NCBI GenBank assembly: GCA_913060875.1
Contig: CAJXSL010000004.1
Coordinates: 186,001-250,000, forward strand
DNA: 64,000 bases
Reading direction: 5' to 3'
Source: an uncultured Desulfobacteraceae bacterium
GTDB lineage: Bacteria > Desulfobacterota > Desulfobacteria > Desulfobacterales > UBA5852
Shown: positions 28,326 to 37,988 of the stretch, one piece after another
How the letters are laid out: each line of letters opens with the position of its first letter
Numbering within the stretch: position 1 is the first letter of the stretch
The notes under the pieces: model-generated
The model's input: only the letters and a program-made list of their open reading frames with translations
Told to the model about the DNA's origin: nothing
Databases searched by the model: none
Made by a program: the position numbers and the translations under genes

Positions 28326-30452
28326 ATGGACGAGATCGCAAATGCCAAGCCCCGGAACGGAATTGGATGGGTCATCGTGGCCGCGGCGACACTGGTTTTA
28401 CTGGTGGCTGTCATCCTGCATATCCGCTTTGGTCGACAAATGGCCCGACTGGTCAGCAATCAGTTCAACCAGGAACAGCTCTCCGTGGCCCGCGGCATCG
28501 AAAAACTGGTGGAACTATCCCTTGGCAACATCGAAAAAGACCTGCTGCAGCTTGCCGGGCGGATCGCCTCCTCCCATGTCGACCCCGGCGATTGGGCGGC
28601 CCGTCTGCAGCCCGATCTCGAACGCATGGGAATGGCCGGTGTGGCGGAGATTCGAATTTGGGACCGTGCCGCCGGCACGGCGGCGGTTTATGCCCGCGGG
28701 ATTCCTTTCCAAACCGCTACCGAGAGAACACCCATAGGCGTGGAGAGCCTGCTGCCGGTGCCGGGAGAAATCGCACTGACGTCACCGCAGGTGGATGGTG
28801 CCCGCATCACCATGTTCATGCTCACCCCCATAGGCCCTGGGAACACCCTGTTTCTCGGGTACAACATCAATCTTGTCTGGTTTCTCACCCCGCTTCTCAA
28901 AGACATTCGCTCCGGCATCAGCGGGTATGCCTGGATTATCGATGACCAGGGCCGCTTTCTGTACCACCCCTTTAAGAATTTTATCGGCCGAAGTGCCTTC
29001 GAGGCGCGCAAGTCCGCCTACCCCGATCTCAATTTCGTCGCCATCGATCACATCCAGAAGAGAGAAATGCTCCAGGGCCGGGAAGGCACCGGCATGTATC
29101 AATCGGCTTGGCACCGGGGCCTCACCGGCGAAATCACCAAATTGATCGCCTTTTGCCCCGTCCACATCGCCCAGCGGCCCCGCCAGTTCTGGAGCATCGC
29201 CGTGGTGGCGCCAACCGATGAAATCGCCCATGCCGTCAACCTGATCGGCCGTGGTCAGCTGGTGTTGCAAGGGTTGATGATCCTGGTGGTGGTGACCGCC
29301 GCCACGGCCCTCTACGTGTTCGAAGCCCGTTTTTCCCAACGGCTCGAGAAATTGGTTACGGCGCGTACCCGGGCCCTGAAACGTTCTGAAGAAAAATACC
29401 GTCTGCTCATTGAAAGCGCCGAAGATTTTATCTTTACCCTGGACACCGCCGCCCGCCTGAAATCGGTCAACAGCTACACGGCCAATTTCTTCGGCAGCGA
29501 TGCCGAACATCTCCTGGACCGCCATTTGTGCGAACTGTTCAGCGAGGATGTGGGGCAGCGCAACAGTAAAGCCGTCGAGAAAGTCTTCACCACCCAGCGC
29601 AGCGTCCGTGAAGAAATTGAAATTCGCTCGGTGGACCCGCCGGTCTGGCTCAATGCCAACTACATGCCGCTCAAAAATGACGCCGGGGAAATCCACACCG
29701 TGCTCTGTATCGCGCGGGATATTACGGAAACCAAGAATCTCCAGCAAAATCTGGTGGCCGCCGAAAAACTGGCCGCCCTGGGAACCCTGGCCGCCGGCGT
29801 CGCCCACGAGATCAACAACCCCCTGGGGGTCATCCTGGGATTCTGCGATTTGCTGATCCGCAAGCAGCCGCCGGACAGCCAGGGCTATCAGGATCTGAAA
29901 ATCATCGAGCGTCAGGGCCTGCACTGCAAGGCCATCGTGGACAATCTGCTCAGTTTCGCCCGGAAACGGGAGGTTTCCGAAGAGAGCACGGACCTGAAAC
30001 AATGCCTGGAGGAAATCATTCAGGTGGCCCGACATGGTTTCGAACGCCGCATGGTGACCGTCCGGACAGAATTGGCCCGCCGCATCCCCCCGGTCCAGGG
30101 CGATTGCCGGCAACTGCAGCAGGTCTTTCTCAATCTGATGAACAACGCCGTGGCGGCCATGCCCGAGGGGGGCGAACTGTATGTTGGCATGACCCTCGAA
30201 AAAGGATCCCGGCGCGCCGCGGTCAAGGTGTCGGACACGGGCGTTGGTATTCCCGAACATCATCTGGATCGCATATACGAGCCCTTTTTTACGACCAAAC
30301 CCGAAGGTGAGGGCACCGGCCTGGGGCTGTTCGTGAGTTACGGCATTGTCAGCCGTTTCGGCGGGACGCTCTCCTGCGAAAGCCGGGTGGCCCAGAAATA
30401 CGCCGAAAAAAGCGGCACCACATTTACGGTGAAATTGCCGCTGAGTTCTTAG
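28326..30452 (+). CDS. Membrane sensor histidine kinase (dCache-PAS-HisKA-HATPase)
   Basis: A 708-residue kinase. A transmembrane helix at residues 13-36 and another near 305-335 flank a periplasmic double-cache-like sensor; a PAS domain follows (EEKYRLLIESAEDFIFTLD), then HisKA with GVAHEINNPLGVILGF and a HATPase domain (NLMNNAVAAMPEGG, VSDTGVGIPEHHLDRIYEPFFTTK, GTGLGLFVSYGI). The cognate regulator begins 8 bp after its stop. It probably senses a small extracellular ligand and controls the sigma-54 regulator that follows. Confidence 0.92.
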   Translation: MDEIANAKPRNGIGWVIVAAATLVLLVAVILHIRFGRQMARLVSNQFNQEQLSVARGIEKLVELSLGNIEKDLLQLAGRIASSHVDPGDWAARLQPDLERMGMAGVAEIRIWDRAAGTAAVYARGIPFQTATERTPIGVESLLPVPGEIALTSPQVDGARITMFMLTPIGPGNTLFLGYNINLVWFLTPLLKDIRSGISGYAWIIDDQGRFLYHPFKNFIGRSAFEARKSAYPDLNFVAIDHIQKREMLQGREGTGMYQSAWHRGLTGEITKLIAFCPVHIAQRPRQFWSIAVVAPTDEIAHAVNLIGRGQLVLQGLMILVVVTAATALYVFEARFSQRLEKLVTARTRALKRSEEKYRLLIESAEDFIFTLDTAARLKSVNSYTANFFGSDAEHLLDRHLCELFSEDVGQRNSKAVEKVFTTQRSVREEIEIRSVDPPVWLNANYMPLKNDAGEIHTVLCIARDITETKNLQQNLVAAEKLAALGTLAAGVAHEINNPLGVILGFCDLLIRKQPPDSQGYQDLKIIERQGLHCKAIVDNLLSFARKREVSEESTDLKQCLEEIIQVARHGFERRMVTVRTELARRIPPVQGDCRQLQQVFLNLMNNAVAAMPEGGELYVGMTLEKGSRRAAVKVSDTGVGIPEHHLDRIYEPFFTTKPEGEGTGLGLFVSYGIVSRFGGTLSCESRVAQKYAEKSGTTFTVKLPLSS

Positions 30453-30460
30453 GAGGCCAT

Positions 30461-31921
30461 ATGAAGGGATGCATTCTGGTGGTAGACGATGAACAGGACA
30501 TGCTCTTGTTGCTGAAACGCATCATTGGCGAGGAAACGGACCACAAGGTGGTCACCACCACGGATCCGCTGGAGGCCCTGGAGCAGATCAAAACCGGCGG
30601 ATTCGATTTGATGATAACGGATCTGAAAATGCCGAAAATGAACGGCATCCGCCTGCTCGGAAAAGTAAAGGAAATGGATCCGACCATTTCGGTGATCGTG
30701 ATGACCGCCTTCGGCACCATCGAAACAGCGGTGGAGGCCACCCGCAAGGGTGCCTTTGATTACATCACCAAACCCTTTCGTCGGGAGCGCATCCTGGTCA
30801 CCATTGAAAACGTCATGAGTTATCAATCCGTCGCGCGGGAAAACCGCGCGTTGCGGGAAGCACTTGGCCGGGGCAACGGGTTCGCGTCCCTGTTGGGGGT
30901 CACTCCGGTGATGCAGGACATCTTCGACCGCATCCGCCAGGTGGCGCCCACCCAGGGCACCGTATTGATTACCGGTCCCAGCGGAACCGGAAAGGAATTG
31001 GTGGCCAGGGCCCTGCATGCCCACAGCCATCGCCGGGAAAAACGCCTGATCACCTTGAATTGTACGGTCATTCCGGAAAACGTGCTGGAAAGCGAACTGT
31101 TCGGCCATGTGAAAGGCGCTTTTACCGGCGCATGGAAAGATAAGCGCGGTCTGGTCGAGGATGCCCATGGGGGCACCCTGTTCCTGGATGAAATCGGTGA
31201 TCTGAGTCCGGTCTTGCAGACCAAGATGCTGCGCCTGCTGCAAGAAGGCGAGTACCGGCCGGTGGGGGGCAATGCCACCCGCCAGGCGGATATCCGCTTC
31301 ATCGCGGCGACCAACCGGCGCCTCAAGGAAGAAATCGCCCAGGGGCGTTTTCGTGAAGACCTTTATTACCGGCTCAATGTGATCAACTTCGACCTGCCGC
31401 CCCTTGCGGACAGACGCGGTGACATTCCTTTGCTCAGCCATCACTTCCTTAAAAAATATGCCGCCATCAACCACAAGACCATTGCCGAAATCGGCCCGCA
31501 CGCCATGCAGCGCCTTTTGGCGCTGGACTACCCGGGCAATATCCGTGAACTGGAAAACATCATCGAACGCGGCGTCATTTTTTGTCGGTCCGAAGCGCTT
31601 GCAGTGGAAGATCTGTTCCTTGACCGGGAGCCTGTCGCCCCGGCCGAACCCTATGCCTTGCCGGCGTCCCTGAGCCAGCTGTCCTTCAAAGATGCCAAGG
31701 AACAAATGATGGCCATCTTTCATCGTCAATTCATCGACCATCTCCTGCGGGAAAACGGCGGGAATGTGAGCCGGGCAGCGCAAAAGGCCGGTATTCAGCG
31801 TCAGTATCTGCACCGCCTCATGAAAGACGCCGGGTTGATGACGGAACACTACAAGGAAGCGGCGGAACCGAAAGAAGATACCATGAATCCGGAGAGAGCA
31901 GTGGCATCGCCGGAGGGCTAA
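30461..31921 (+). CDS. NtrC-type sigma-54-dependent response regulator
   Basis: A 486-residue activator: REC domain (residues 1-120, VVDDEQDM and phospho-acceptor Asp in MITDLKMPKM), AAA+ domain with Walker A GPSGTGKELVARALHA, the sigma-54 contact loop GAFTGA, Walker B GGTLFLDEIGDLS, and a C-terminal Fis-type helix-turn-helix (NVSRAAQKAGIQRQYLHRLM). It forms a two-gene unit with the upstream kinase. The TTGTCCAC box in front of the sigma-54 promoters at 26303 and 35946 is a plausible binding site for it. Confidence 0.94.
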   Translation: MKGCILVVDDEQDMLLLLKRIIGEETDHKVVTTTDPLEALEQIKTGGFDLMITDLKMPKMNGIRLLGKVKEMDPTISVIVMTAFGTIETAVEATRKGAFDYITKPFRRERILVTIENVMSYQSVARENRALREALGRGNGFASLLGVTPVMQDIFDRIRQVAPTQGTVLITGPSGTGKELVARALHAHSHRREKRLITLNCTVIPENVLESELFGHVKGAFTGAWKDKRGLVEDAHGGTLFLDEIGDLSPVLQTKMLRLLQEGEYRPVGGNATRQADIRFIAATNRRLKEEIAQGRFREDLYYRLNVINFDLPPLADRRGDIPLLSHHFLKKYAAINHKTIAEIGPHAMQRLLALDYPGNIRELENIIERGVIFCRSEALAVEDLFLDREPVAPAEPYALPASLSQLSFKDAKEQMMAIFHRQFIDHLLRENGGNVSRAAQKAGIQRQYLHRLMKDAGLMTEHYKEAAEPKEDTMNPERAVASPEG

Positions 31922-31959
31922 GCCACGTTGCCAACCCGCGGGGACCTTGACCCCGGCGT

Positions 31960-32181
31960 TCAGGGCATTCGGAGACCGACGATGGCAAAAGCATCTTCGA
32001 GGCGTACCTGCCCCACCGGACGTGTGTCACGCAGAACGGGAAGACAATACAGGTTGTGCTTGACCATAACCTCGATGGCCTTGAAAATCGGATCATCGAT
32101 ATGCACCGACGGCGTCAGGGGCAGCTCTCCGGAGAACGGCAGCAAAATTTCTCTGACATTGAAGAGGGTCCGGGTATCCAT
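31960..32181 (-). CDS. Single-CBS-domain small protein
   Basis: A 73-residue protein that is essentially one CBS motif (LTPSVHIDDPIFKAIEVMVKHNLYCLPVLRDTRPVGQVRLEDAF). CBS domains work in pairs, so it would need to dimerise or pair with the REC-CBS protein encoded nearby on the other strand. No strong ribosome binding site is visible before the ATG. It lies convergent to the sigma-54 regulator. Confidence 0.6.
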   Translation of the reverse strand: MDTRTLFNVREILLPFSGELPLTPSVHIDDPIFKAIEVMVKHNLYCLPVLRDTRPVGQVRLEDAFAIVGLRMP

Positions 32182-32579
32182 CGATCATTTCCGGGCAAGG
32201 GTGACGGGAATGGTGGCCCCCGGCGGGACACGCATGATGCCCCCATCGGCCGGGGTTGCGAAAGCGTTGCCACCGCAAGCTGCCAATCATTCTTTGCAAA
32301 CCGAATGCCACACCGGGGAAACGGGCATTTTTTGAAGAACCCCTTATGGTTGCAGGGCCGAAAGCCCTTGAGGCCTTCGACACCCCTTTGGCGATGGCGG
32401 CTTGCGTCAACCGGTGTCCTGTCACAGGTGACAATGCAACGCCGGATTGTCAACGACTGGTTTGCGATCCAGGCATTCAGGCCGAATCTTACATGCAAAC
32501 CAGGATACAAATTCCTTTTGATGCAGCGGGACACGGAAGGTTGAAGCCTGTCACGCCGTTTTCATGAAAGGTCTTGACC
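32182..32579. other. Intergenic region, no gene seen
   Basis: About 400 bp between the small CBS gene and the REC-CBS gene. Open frames on both strands lack family character. A TTGGCGATGGCGGCTTGC stretch resembles a sigma-54 promoter but its elements are 12 nt apart, not 10. Confidence 0.5.
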
Positions 32580-33470
32580 ATGGCAACAATAGCGGCACAA
32601 AACGCACCGTCCGGTCGGCGCGTGCTGTTGGTGGATGATGAAGACCGCTTTATCACCCAGCTGGGCAGGCTTTTGGAACGACGGCATTTCCATGTGGTCA
32701 CGGCCGGCGACGGTCAGCAAGCCTTGGGCTTGATCGCGAACCAGCGCTTCGATGTCGTGGTATTGGACATCCGCATGCCGGTAATGGACGGCATGACGGC
32801 CTTGCGCCACCTGCAAGCGAACCCATCGGCACCGCCGGTCATCATGCTGACCGGACACGCCACTTTGGAAAGCGGCGTCGATGCCATCCGGCAAGGCGCT
32901 TTCGACTATCTGATGAAACCCTGCAGCACCGATGATCTGGTGGCCAAATTGAACGCCGCCTGCACCATCGGGCAAATGCGCCGCCGCCCGATCTTGTGGC
33001 CCCGATCCACGGCCGGCGAATTGATCCTGGACGCCTTTCGCCGCATCGAAAACACCGCCCCCCTGTTGGAGGCCCTTTCCGTTATCAACCATCGGCTGCC
33101 CCGGATGGCCGGTGAAACGCTTTTCATTGTCGATGCCGACAACCACCTGGTCGGACATTTGAACAAGCAGGATATCATCCAACTCGCGACCCGCCCCGAA
33201 TCGCCGGAAATACTGACCTGGGAAGAACTGTCCGCCAACCCCCAGTGGCTGCCCGATATCGATGTCGAAGCGGCCATGCAGAAGCAAACCATTACGGTTG
33301 CCCCTGGAACCCCCCTGCGACAGGTGGCGGAAATCATGATGGCCAGCCGTATCCGGACCTTGCCGGTAACCGCTAAGGATCGCAAAGTGCTTGGCGTGAT
33401 TCGCCTCAAGGATGTCCTGTTCTACATCAACAGTGCCGGTCCGCCGGTCGATGAACGGTCCGCGGAATAG
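32580..33470 (+). CDS. Response regulator receiver protein with C-terminal CBS pair
   Basis: A 296-residue protein. Residues 15-135 form a REC domain (VLLVDDEDRF; phospho-acceptor Asp in VVVLDIRMPVMDG; Lys in YLMKPC). The rest is a CBS pair (ETLFIVDADNHLVGHLNKQDII and TITVAPGTPLRQVAEIMMASRIRTLPVTAKDRKVLGVIRLKDVL). REC and CBS together suggest that phosphorylation and adenine-nucleotide state are read by one protein. The ATG at 32580 is preferred over the TTG two codons earlier. It ends 5 bp before the GNAT-deacetylase gene. Confidence 0.88.
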   Translation: MATIAAQNAPSGRRVLLVDDEDRFITQLGRLLERRHFHVVTAGDGQQALGLIANQRFDVVVLDIRMPVMDGMTALRHLQANPSAPPVIMLTGHATLESGVDAIRQGAFDYLMKPCSTDDLVAKLNAACTIGQMRRRPILWPRSTAGELILDAFRRIENTAPLLEALSVINHRLPRMAGETLFIVDADNHLVGHLNKQDIIQLATRPESPEILTWEELSANPQWLPDIDVEAAMQKQTITVAPGTPLRQVAEIMMASRIRTLPVTAKDRKVLGVIRLKDVLFYINSAGPPVDERSAE

Positions 33471-33475
33471 GCATC

Positions 33476-35734
33476 ATGATCACACGCGACCACCTGCAAT
33501 CCGCCATCGCTGCTGTTCACGCCGTCAACCCGGACGCCGGTTTGGGGCTTAAAGGACTGTTGGCGGCCGCCCGGATCACCGTCCCGACGGCCCGGGACAC
33601 GCAGGAGGACGCGGGCCAACGGTCATTCCCCTATTATTTCGATGGACAGCGGGTGGACATCCCCAAGACGGCCTTCGTGGCCCACGGCATCCCGGCCCTT
33701 GAGCAATCCCTGGTCTTCAAATTAGGCGAACTCCGGGAAAAGCAAGCCCGCGCCGCCGGCTGGATATCCGGCGAGGTAAGGCAGTTGGCGGGCGCTATTC
33801 GCCAAGCAGGCGCCGCCGCCCTCGTTGACCATGAGTTGCGGCGCATATCCAGAACGCCGACCGGACTGGATACCCCCTTGCAACTGCCGGCACCCCACAC
33901 CGCCGGGCCGCATTTCAGCGGTCATCTGGCCGGCGGTCAGACGGCCCGATTCACGCGCTTGCCGCTCAATCGCGACATACTGGCGCAAATCGCCGGACAG
34001 CGATTTGAGTTCTTCGATGTCCGGTCGATTCTCCAGAGCTGGTCCGATGGCACGCTGCCCTGGATCTACGCCTGCATCGCGCGGGGCCAACTTCTGGGCA
34101 TGGTCTGGCTGAAACGCCACCGCCAGATAGGCGCCACCCGGCTCGAAATCCGCTATATCGCCCGTCGCATGCCGGCACACGACGATACGGAAACGTCTCC
34201 CAGGGGGGTGGGAACTTTCCTGGTGGCGGGGGTATGGATGTTGTGGCAAACGCTTTACCCCGAAGCTCGCCATGTTTTTCTGGATGGCGAAATCGGCGCA
34301 CGGCGATTCTACCGGGGATGCGGTTTCATCGAAGAGCGGCTGTGCCGGTATGTCCTCAAAACCCCTCGCGGGTATTTGTTGACCGCCATCGCCGACATGG
34401 CCGACGAAGTGCGTCCTTCCGCCACGACGGTCCGCCACCGCCTGGGAGCCCTCATCAAAGCGACGGTCAAAACGCTGGATAAGAGGCGAAATGAGCGCGA
34501 GCGTCCATCCCAACTGGCCTTCATCAAACGCTGTCTCATGGCCCGCCATCAACCCTATCCGGCGACCACGGCCCTGTCCCTGCTGTTGAAATACCACCAT
34601 CGGATTCCCGAAGCGCCCGTCCTCATCGATTACGCCAACCGGACATGCCGGGTACGCATTGCCGGCGAGCCGTGCGACAGGCGCACGGCTATCCTGGTCG
34701 TCGACGATCCGCGCTTTGGGCTGCACCTGAAAGATGTCTTTCACCTGGAAAGTCCCCGACGTTTCGAGGCCTTTCAGCGGGCGCTGGCCCATCCCAGCCT
34801 TGACGGCCGCTGGCAATCATTGCCGATCGAACCGGCCGAACGCCGACAGCTGAAGTGGGTGCATACCACCGACTACCTGGATCGGCTGGAACAAACATCC
34901 GGTCGACGGCTGGCCACGCTGGATATGGACACCCAAACCAGCGCGCAGTCCTGGGAGGTGGCTTGCCTGGCGGTTGGCGGCGTGTTTCGCCTGGTGGAGG
35001 CGATTTGGGGCGGCCGGGCCGTGCGGGGCGTTGCCGCCGTACGCCCCCCCGGGCACCACGCCGAGCCCGATCGGGCCATGGGCTTCTGCCTGCTCAACAA
35101 TGTCGCCCTGGCGGCCCGCTTTCTGCAAAACATCCACGGCGCAGGACGCATCATGATTGTCGATCTGGACGCCCACCATGGCAACGGCACCCAAACCATT
35201 TTCTATGAAGACGACGCGGTGCTCTATGTTTCGGCCCATGGTTTTCCCGCTTACCCGGGAACCGGCAATTTTGGTGAAATCGGCCGGGGGCCGGGCCGGG
35301 GCTTTACCGTCAATATTCCCCTTCCGCGGGGCAGCGGCAACCGGGAATATACCTGTATCACCCGGCGCATCATCGCCCCTCTGGCCTGCCAGTTCAAGCC
35401 CGACATCATCCTTGTCTCCCTGGGGTTCGACCTGTATCAACATGACCGCTTGGGGGGCATGCAAGTAACCCCGGAGGGCTACGGCACCCTTACCGCCATG
35501 TTGATTCAAATCGCGGAATCGGAATGCGGCGGCCGCATCGCCTTTATTCTGGAAGGCGGTTACAGTGTCAAAGGCATCGAAGTCTGCGGACTCCGATTCC
35601 TCCAACAGCTCTGCGCCCCCACCCCGGAAGATCGCGATCCGTCCGATCGCCGGCGGCAAAGCGCCGCTTTTACGCCTTCCGCTGTCAGCAAAGTCATTGA
35701 AGTCCAGAGACCCTTCTGGCCCCGGCTGGCCTGA
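33476..35734 (+). CDS. GNAT acetyltransferase-histone deacetylase fusion protein
   Basis: A 752-residue fusion. Residues about 120-300 resemble a GNAT fold, with an acetyl-CoA-loop-like RGVGTFL and the late FYRGCGF motif. From about residue 400 it is a class II-like deacetylase: VDDPRFGLHLKDVFHLESPRRFEAF opens the domain, H527-H528 are in RPPGHHAEP, zinc ligands D565 and H567 in DLDAHHGNGT, D652 in LVSLGFD, and the catalytic Tyr696 in LEGGYS. All deacetylase residues are intact. It follows the REC-CBS gene by 5 bp, so the two are probably co-expressed. A lysine or polyamine acetylation switch is one possibility. Confidence 0.85.
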   Translation: MITRDHLQSAIAAVHAVNPDAGLGLKGLLAAARITVPTARDTQEDAGQRSFPYYFDGQRVDIPKTAFVAHGIPALEQSLVFKLGELREKQARAAGWISGEVRQLAGAIRQAGAAALVDHELRRISRTPTGLDTPLQLPAPHTAGPHFSGHLAGGQTARFTRLPLNRDILAQIAGQRFEFFDVRSILQSWSDGTLPWIYACIARGQLLGMVWLKRHRQIGATRLEIRYIARRMPAHDDTETSPRGVGTFLVAGVWMLWQTLYPEARHVFLDGEIGARRFYRGCGFIEERLCRYVLKTPRGYLLTAIADMADEVRPSATTVRHRLGALIKATVKTLDKRRNERERPSQLAFIKRCLMARHQPYPATTALSLLLKYHHRIPEAPVLIDYANRTCRVRIAGEPCDRRTAILVVDDPRFGLHLKDVFHLESPRRFEAFQRALAHPSLDGRWQSLPIEPAERRQLKWVHTTDYLDRLEQTSGRRLATLDMDTQTSAQSWEVACLAVGGVFRLVEAIWGGRAVRGVAAVRPPGHHAEPDRAMGFCLLNNVALAARFLQNIHGAGRIMIVDLDAHHGNGTQTIFYEDDAVLYVSAHGFPAYPGTGNFGEIGRGPGRGFTVNIPLPRGSGNREYTCITRRIIAPLACQFKPDIILVSLGFDLYQHDRLGGMQVTPEGYGTLTAMLIQIAESECGGRIAFILEGGYSVKGIEVCGLRFLQQLCAPTPEDRDPSDRRRQSAAFTPSAVSKVIEVQRPFWPRLA

Positions 35735-35833
35735 CCCGAACATTGCATGAACGATCCCCTCTGGGCTTTTTCCCCGGCTTGTGCCGTGAGCGGCAGCCCC
35801 CTATACCCCGCACAAGGCAGCCGGGAGACACTT

Positions 35834-35853
35834 TTGTCCACCGGCAGTGGACA
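35834..35853 (+). promoter_or_regulatory. 19-bp palindrome, candidate activator site upstream of second cache kinase
   Basis: TGTCCACCGGCAGTGGACA (35835-35853) is a perfect palindrome with 7-bp arms. With the preceding T it matches 15 of 20 positions of the box at 26193. It begins 112 bp upstream of the sigma-54 promoter at 35946. Confidence 0.55.
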
Positions 35854-35945
35854 GTCTCCCCCTGCCGCGAGACCCTTCGAAGGCTAAAGAACCATATAAC
35901 ACATTGATATCTTGTTAATTTTAAACCCCGCCAGCGCAAGCGTCT

Positions 35946-35962
35946 TTGGCATGCTTCTTGAT
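35946..35962 (+). promoter_or_regulatory. Sigma-54 promoter of the second cache kinase operon
   Basis: TTGGCATGCTTCTTGAT has the same TTGGCATG-N4-TTGA form as the promoter at 26303, with 10 nt between GG and GA. The kinase gene starts at 36132. Confidence 0.65.
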
Positions 35963-36131
35963 TTGACAATCTGCATGGCCGTGGCGGCGCGAGGTTTTTT
36001 CGGCCACGCCCACGCCAGTCTGCTCACCGCATCGGCAATCGCCGGCAGTCGTTATACACCAGGGCCGCCACGGCCAAACGGCCTTTGATGATGATCGACA
36101 ACCCCGTACAGGCGTCTCGGAGGGAGACAAC

Positions 36132-37922
36132 ATGCCGAATTTAAAACCCATCGAATCGGAACCGGCCATGGCCGGGGACTTCTCCAGCAACCACGAGCTG
36201 CGGTACAAGCGCCTATTCCAGCGATTCGTCCTGCTGACGCTGGTGTGTTCCGTGGCCCCCTTGCTGGTGGTGGGATGGGCTATTCGCCATCAATATCAGC
36301 GCTCGGCCGAGACCCGGGTCATGACGGCTTTTCGCAACGAAGTACAGCATCATCGCAAGGTCATCGAACTGTTTCTGGAAGAACACCGCTCCAAACTCGA
36401 GCTGATTGCCCGGACTAACAACCGGCAGGCTTTCCTCCAACCCGGCAAGCTGCGGGGCGTTTTCGATACCTTCAACCGGGACCACTGGACATTGACGGAC
36501 ATCGGCGTGATCGACGGGGACGGCAACCACCTGGCCTATGTGGGGCCTTACGACCTCCTGGACAAAAACTATTCCCAGGCGCATTGGTTCCAGATGGTCA
36601 TGGACAAGGGGATCTACATCAGTGACATGTTCATGGGATTCCGCCGAGAGCCGCATTTTATCATCGCGGTCCAGGGAAACGATGCTCAAGGCGCCTGGAT
36701 TCTGCGCGCCACGGTGGACACGGAAGCCTTTCGGGCGCTGGTTGAAAATGTCATGATCGGCCGTACCGGTGAAGTGTTCCTCGTCAACCAGAAGGGCGTC
36801 TATCAGACCACATCGCGCTACAGCGGGCGGATCATGGAAAAAGCGGCCATGACGGTGGGTGACGTTCATCCCGGTATTCTGGTGCGCCAGGAGGCGGCGG
36901 ATGCCGGGTTCAACGGCGAGCGCACCGTGCGACAAATCGTCAGCACCACCTGGCTGGAGACCCCCCAATGGATGCTCGTGGTGCGGCAGGACCGCGACGA
37001 AGCCTTTGCGTCGGAAAACCGGGCCGACCTGTCCGTCCTGGTTTTCCTGCTGGTGAGCGCCGGCACCATTCTGATCGTCACGGTCCTGGTCACCCGTCAC
37101 ATGCTCAACCTTGTCAAACGCCGGGACGCCAAGGCGGAAACCCTGAACCGCCAGCTCATGCAGGCCAGCAAAATGGCCTCCATCGGGGAACTCTCGGTGG
37201 GGGTGGCCCATGAGATCAACAACCCCCTGGCCATCATATCGACGGAACGGGAAATTTTATTGGATGCCTTCCAGCAGGCCAACGGCATCCCACCGGACTT
37301 CAGCACCCAGATGGAAGACTCCATGAACCAGATCGACGTCCAGATCAGCCGGTGCAAACGCATTACCCACAATCTGCTGCGTTTCTCCCGTCGAACCCAA
37401 TCGGTCATTGACACCGTGGACATCAACGCCTTTATCAGCGAAGTCATCGATCTGATGGAGCGGGAAGCCAAGTCTTCCGGGATCACCTTTTTTAAGGATC
37501 TCTCCCCGACGCTGCCCCCGATCCTGTCCGACCTGTCCCAGCTGCAGCAGGTGTTCCTGAACCTGATCACCAACGCCATCGATGCCCACGACAACAAGCA
37601 GTACGGCTCTGTCGCCATCAGTTCAACCTATCGGGAAGCGGAAGAAATCGTGGAAATCGTCGTATCGGACACGGGCTGCGGCATGTCGGAGGAGACCTTG
37701 GCCAAAGTATTCGACCCCTTTTTCACGACCAAACCCATGGGTCGTGGCACCGGATTGGGCCTCTCCATCTGCTACAGCATCATCAAGGGGCTGGGGGGAC
37801 GGATTCAGGTCGAGAGCGTCCGTAACCAGGGAACTGATTTTACCATCCGGCTGCCCCTGCGGTCGCCGGAGTCCAAAGAAGATGCAGGCCATGGCAATGG
37901 TCCGGTGGCGCAGGCCGCATAA
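36132..37922 (+). CDS. Membrane sensor histidine kinase (dCache-HisKA-HATPase)
   Basis: A 596-residue kinase. Transmembrane helices near residues 33-52 and 300-320 flank an extracytoplasmic cache sensor (DIGVIDGDGNHLAYVGPYDLLDKNY is the typical cache strand-loop). HisKA carries SVGVAHEINNPLAI; the HATPase domain has NLITNAIDAH, VSDTGCGMSEETL, FDPFFTTKPMGRGTGLGLS. The ATG at 36132 follows GGAGGGAGACAAC. A stand-alone receiver gene follows. Confidence 0.92.
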   Translation: MPNLKPIESEPAMAGDFSSNHELRYKRLFQRFVLLTLVCSVAPLLVVGWAIRHQYQRSAETRVMTAFRNEVQHHRKVIELFLEEHRSKLELIARTNNRQAFLQPGKLRGVFDTFNRDHWTLTDIGVIDGDGNHLAYVGPYDLLDKNYSQAHWFQMVMDKGIYISDMFMGFRREPHFIIAVQGNDAQGAWILRATVDTEAFRALVENVMIGRTGEVFLVNQKGVYQTTSRYSGRIMEKAAMTVGDVHPGILVRQEAADAGFNGERTVRQIVSTTWLETPQWMLVVRQDRDEAFASENRADLSVLVFLLVSAGTILIVTVLVTRHMLNLVKRRDAKAETLNRQLMQASKMASIGELSVGVAHEINNPLAIISTEREILLDAFQQANGIPPDFSTQMEDSMNQIDVQISRCKRITHNLLRFSRRTQSVIDTVDINAFISEVIDLMEREAKSSGITFFKDLSPTLPPILSDLSQLQQVFLNLITNAIDAHDNKQYGSVAISSTYREAEEIVEIVVSDTGCGMSEETLAKVFDPFFTTKPMGRGTGLGLSICYSIIKGLGGRIQVESVRNQGTDFTIRLPLRSPESKEDAGHGNGPVAQAA

Positions 37923-37988
37923 ACGCCTTGCACGCCGAACGGCCTGATCGTTGCAGTAGCACAACGCCCTTTTTGAAAGGAGGTTAGC

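Noticed and set aside
32421-32440. TTGGCGATGGCGGCTTGC before the REC-CBS gene as a sigma-54 promoter
   Set aside because: GG and GC are 12 nt apart, not 10, which sigma-54 does not tolerate.
33966-34301. Alternative minus-strand frames inside the GNAT-deacetylase gene
   Set aside because: They are shadows of a GC-rich gene whose plus-strand product has intact catalytic motifs.
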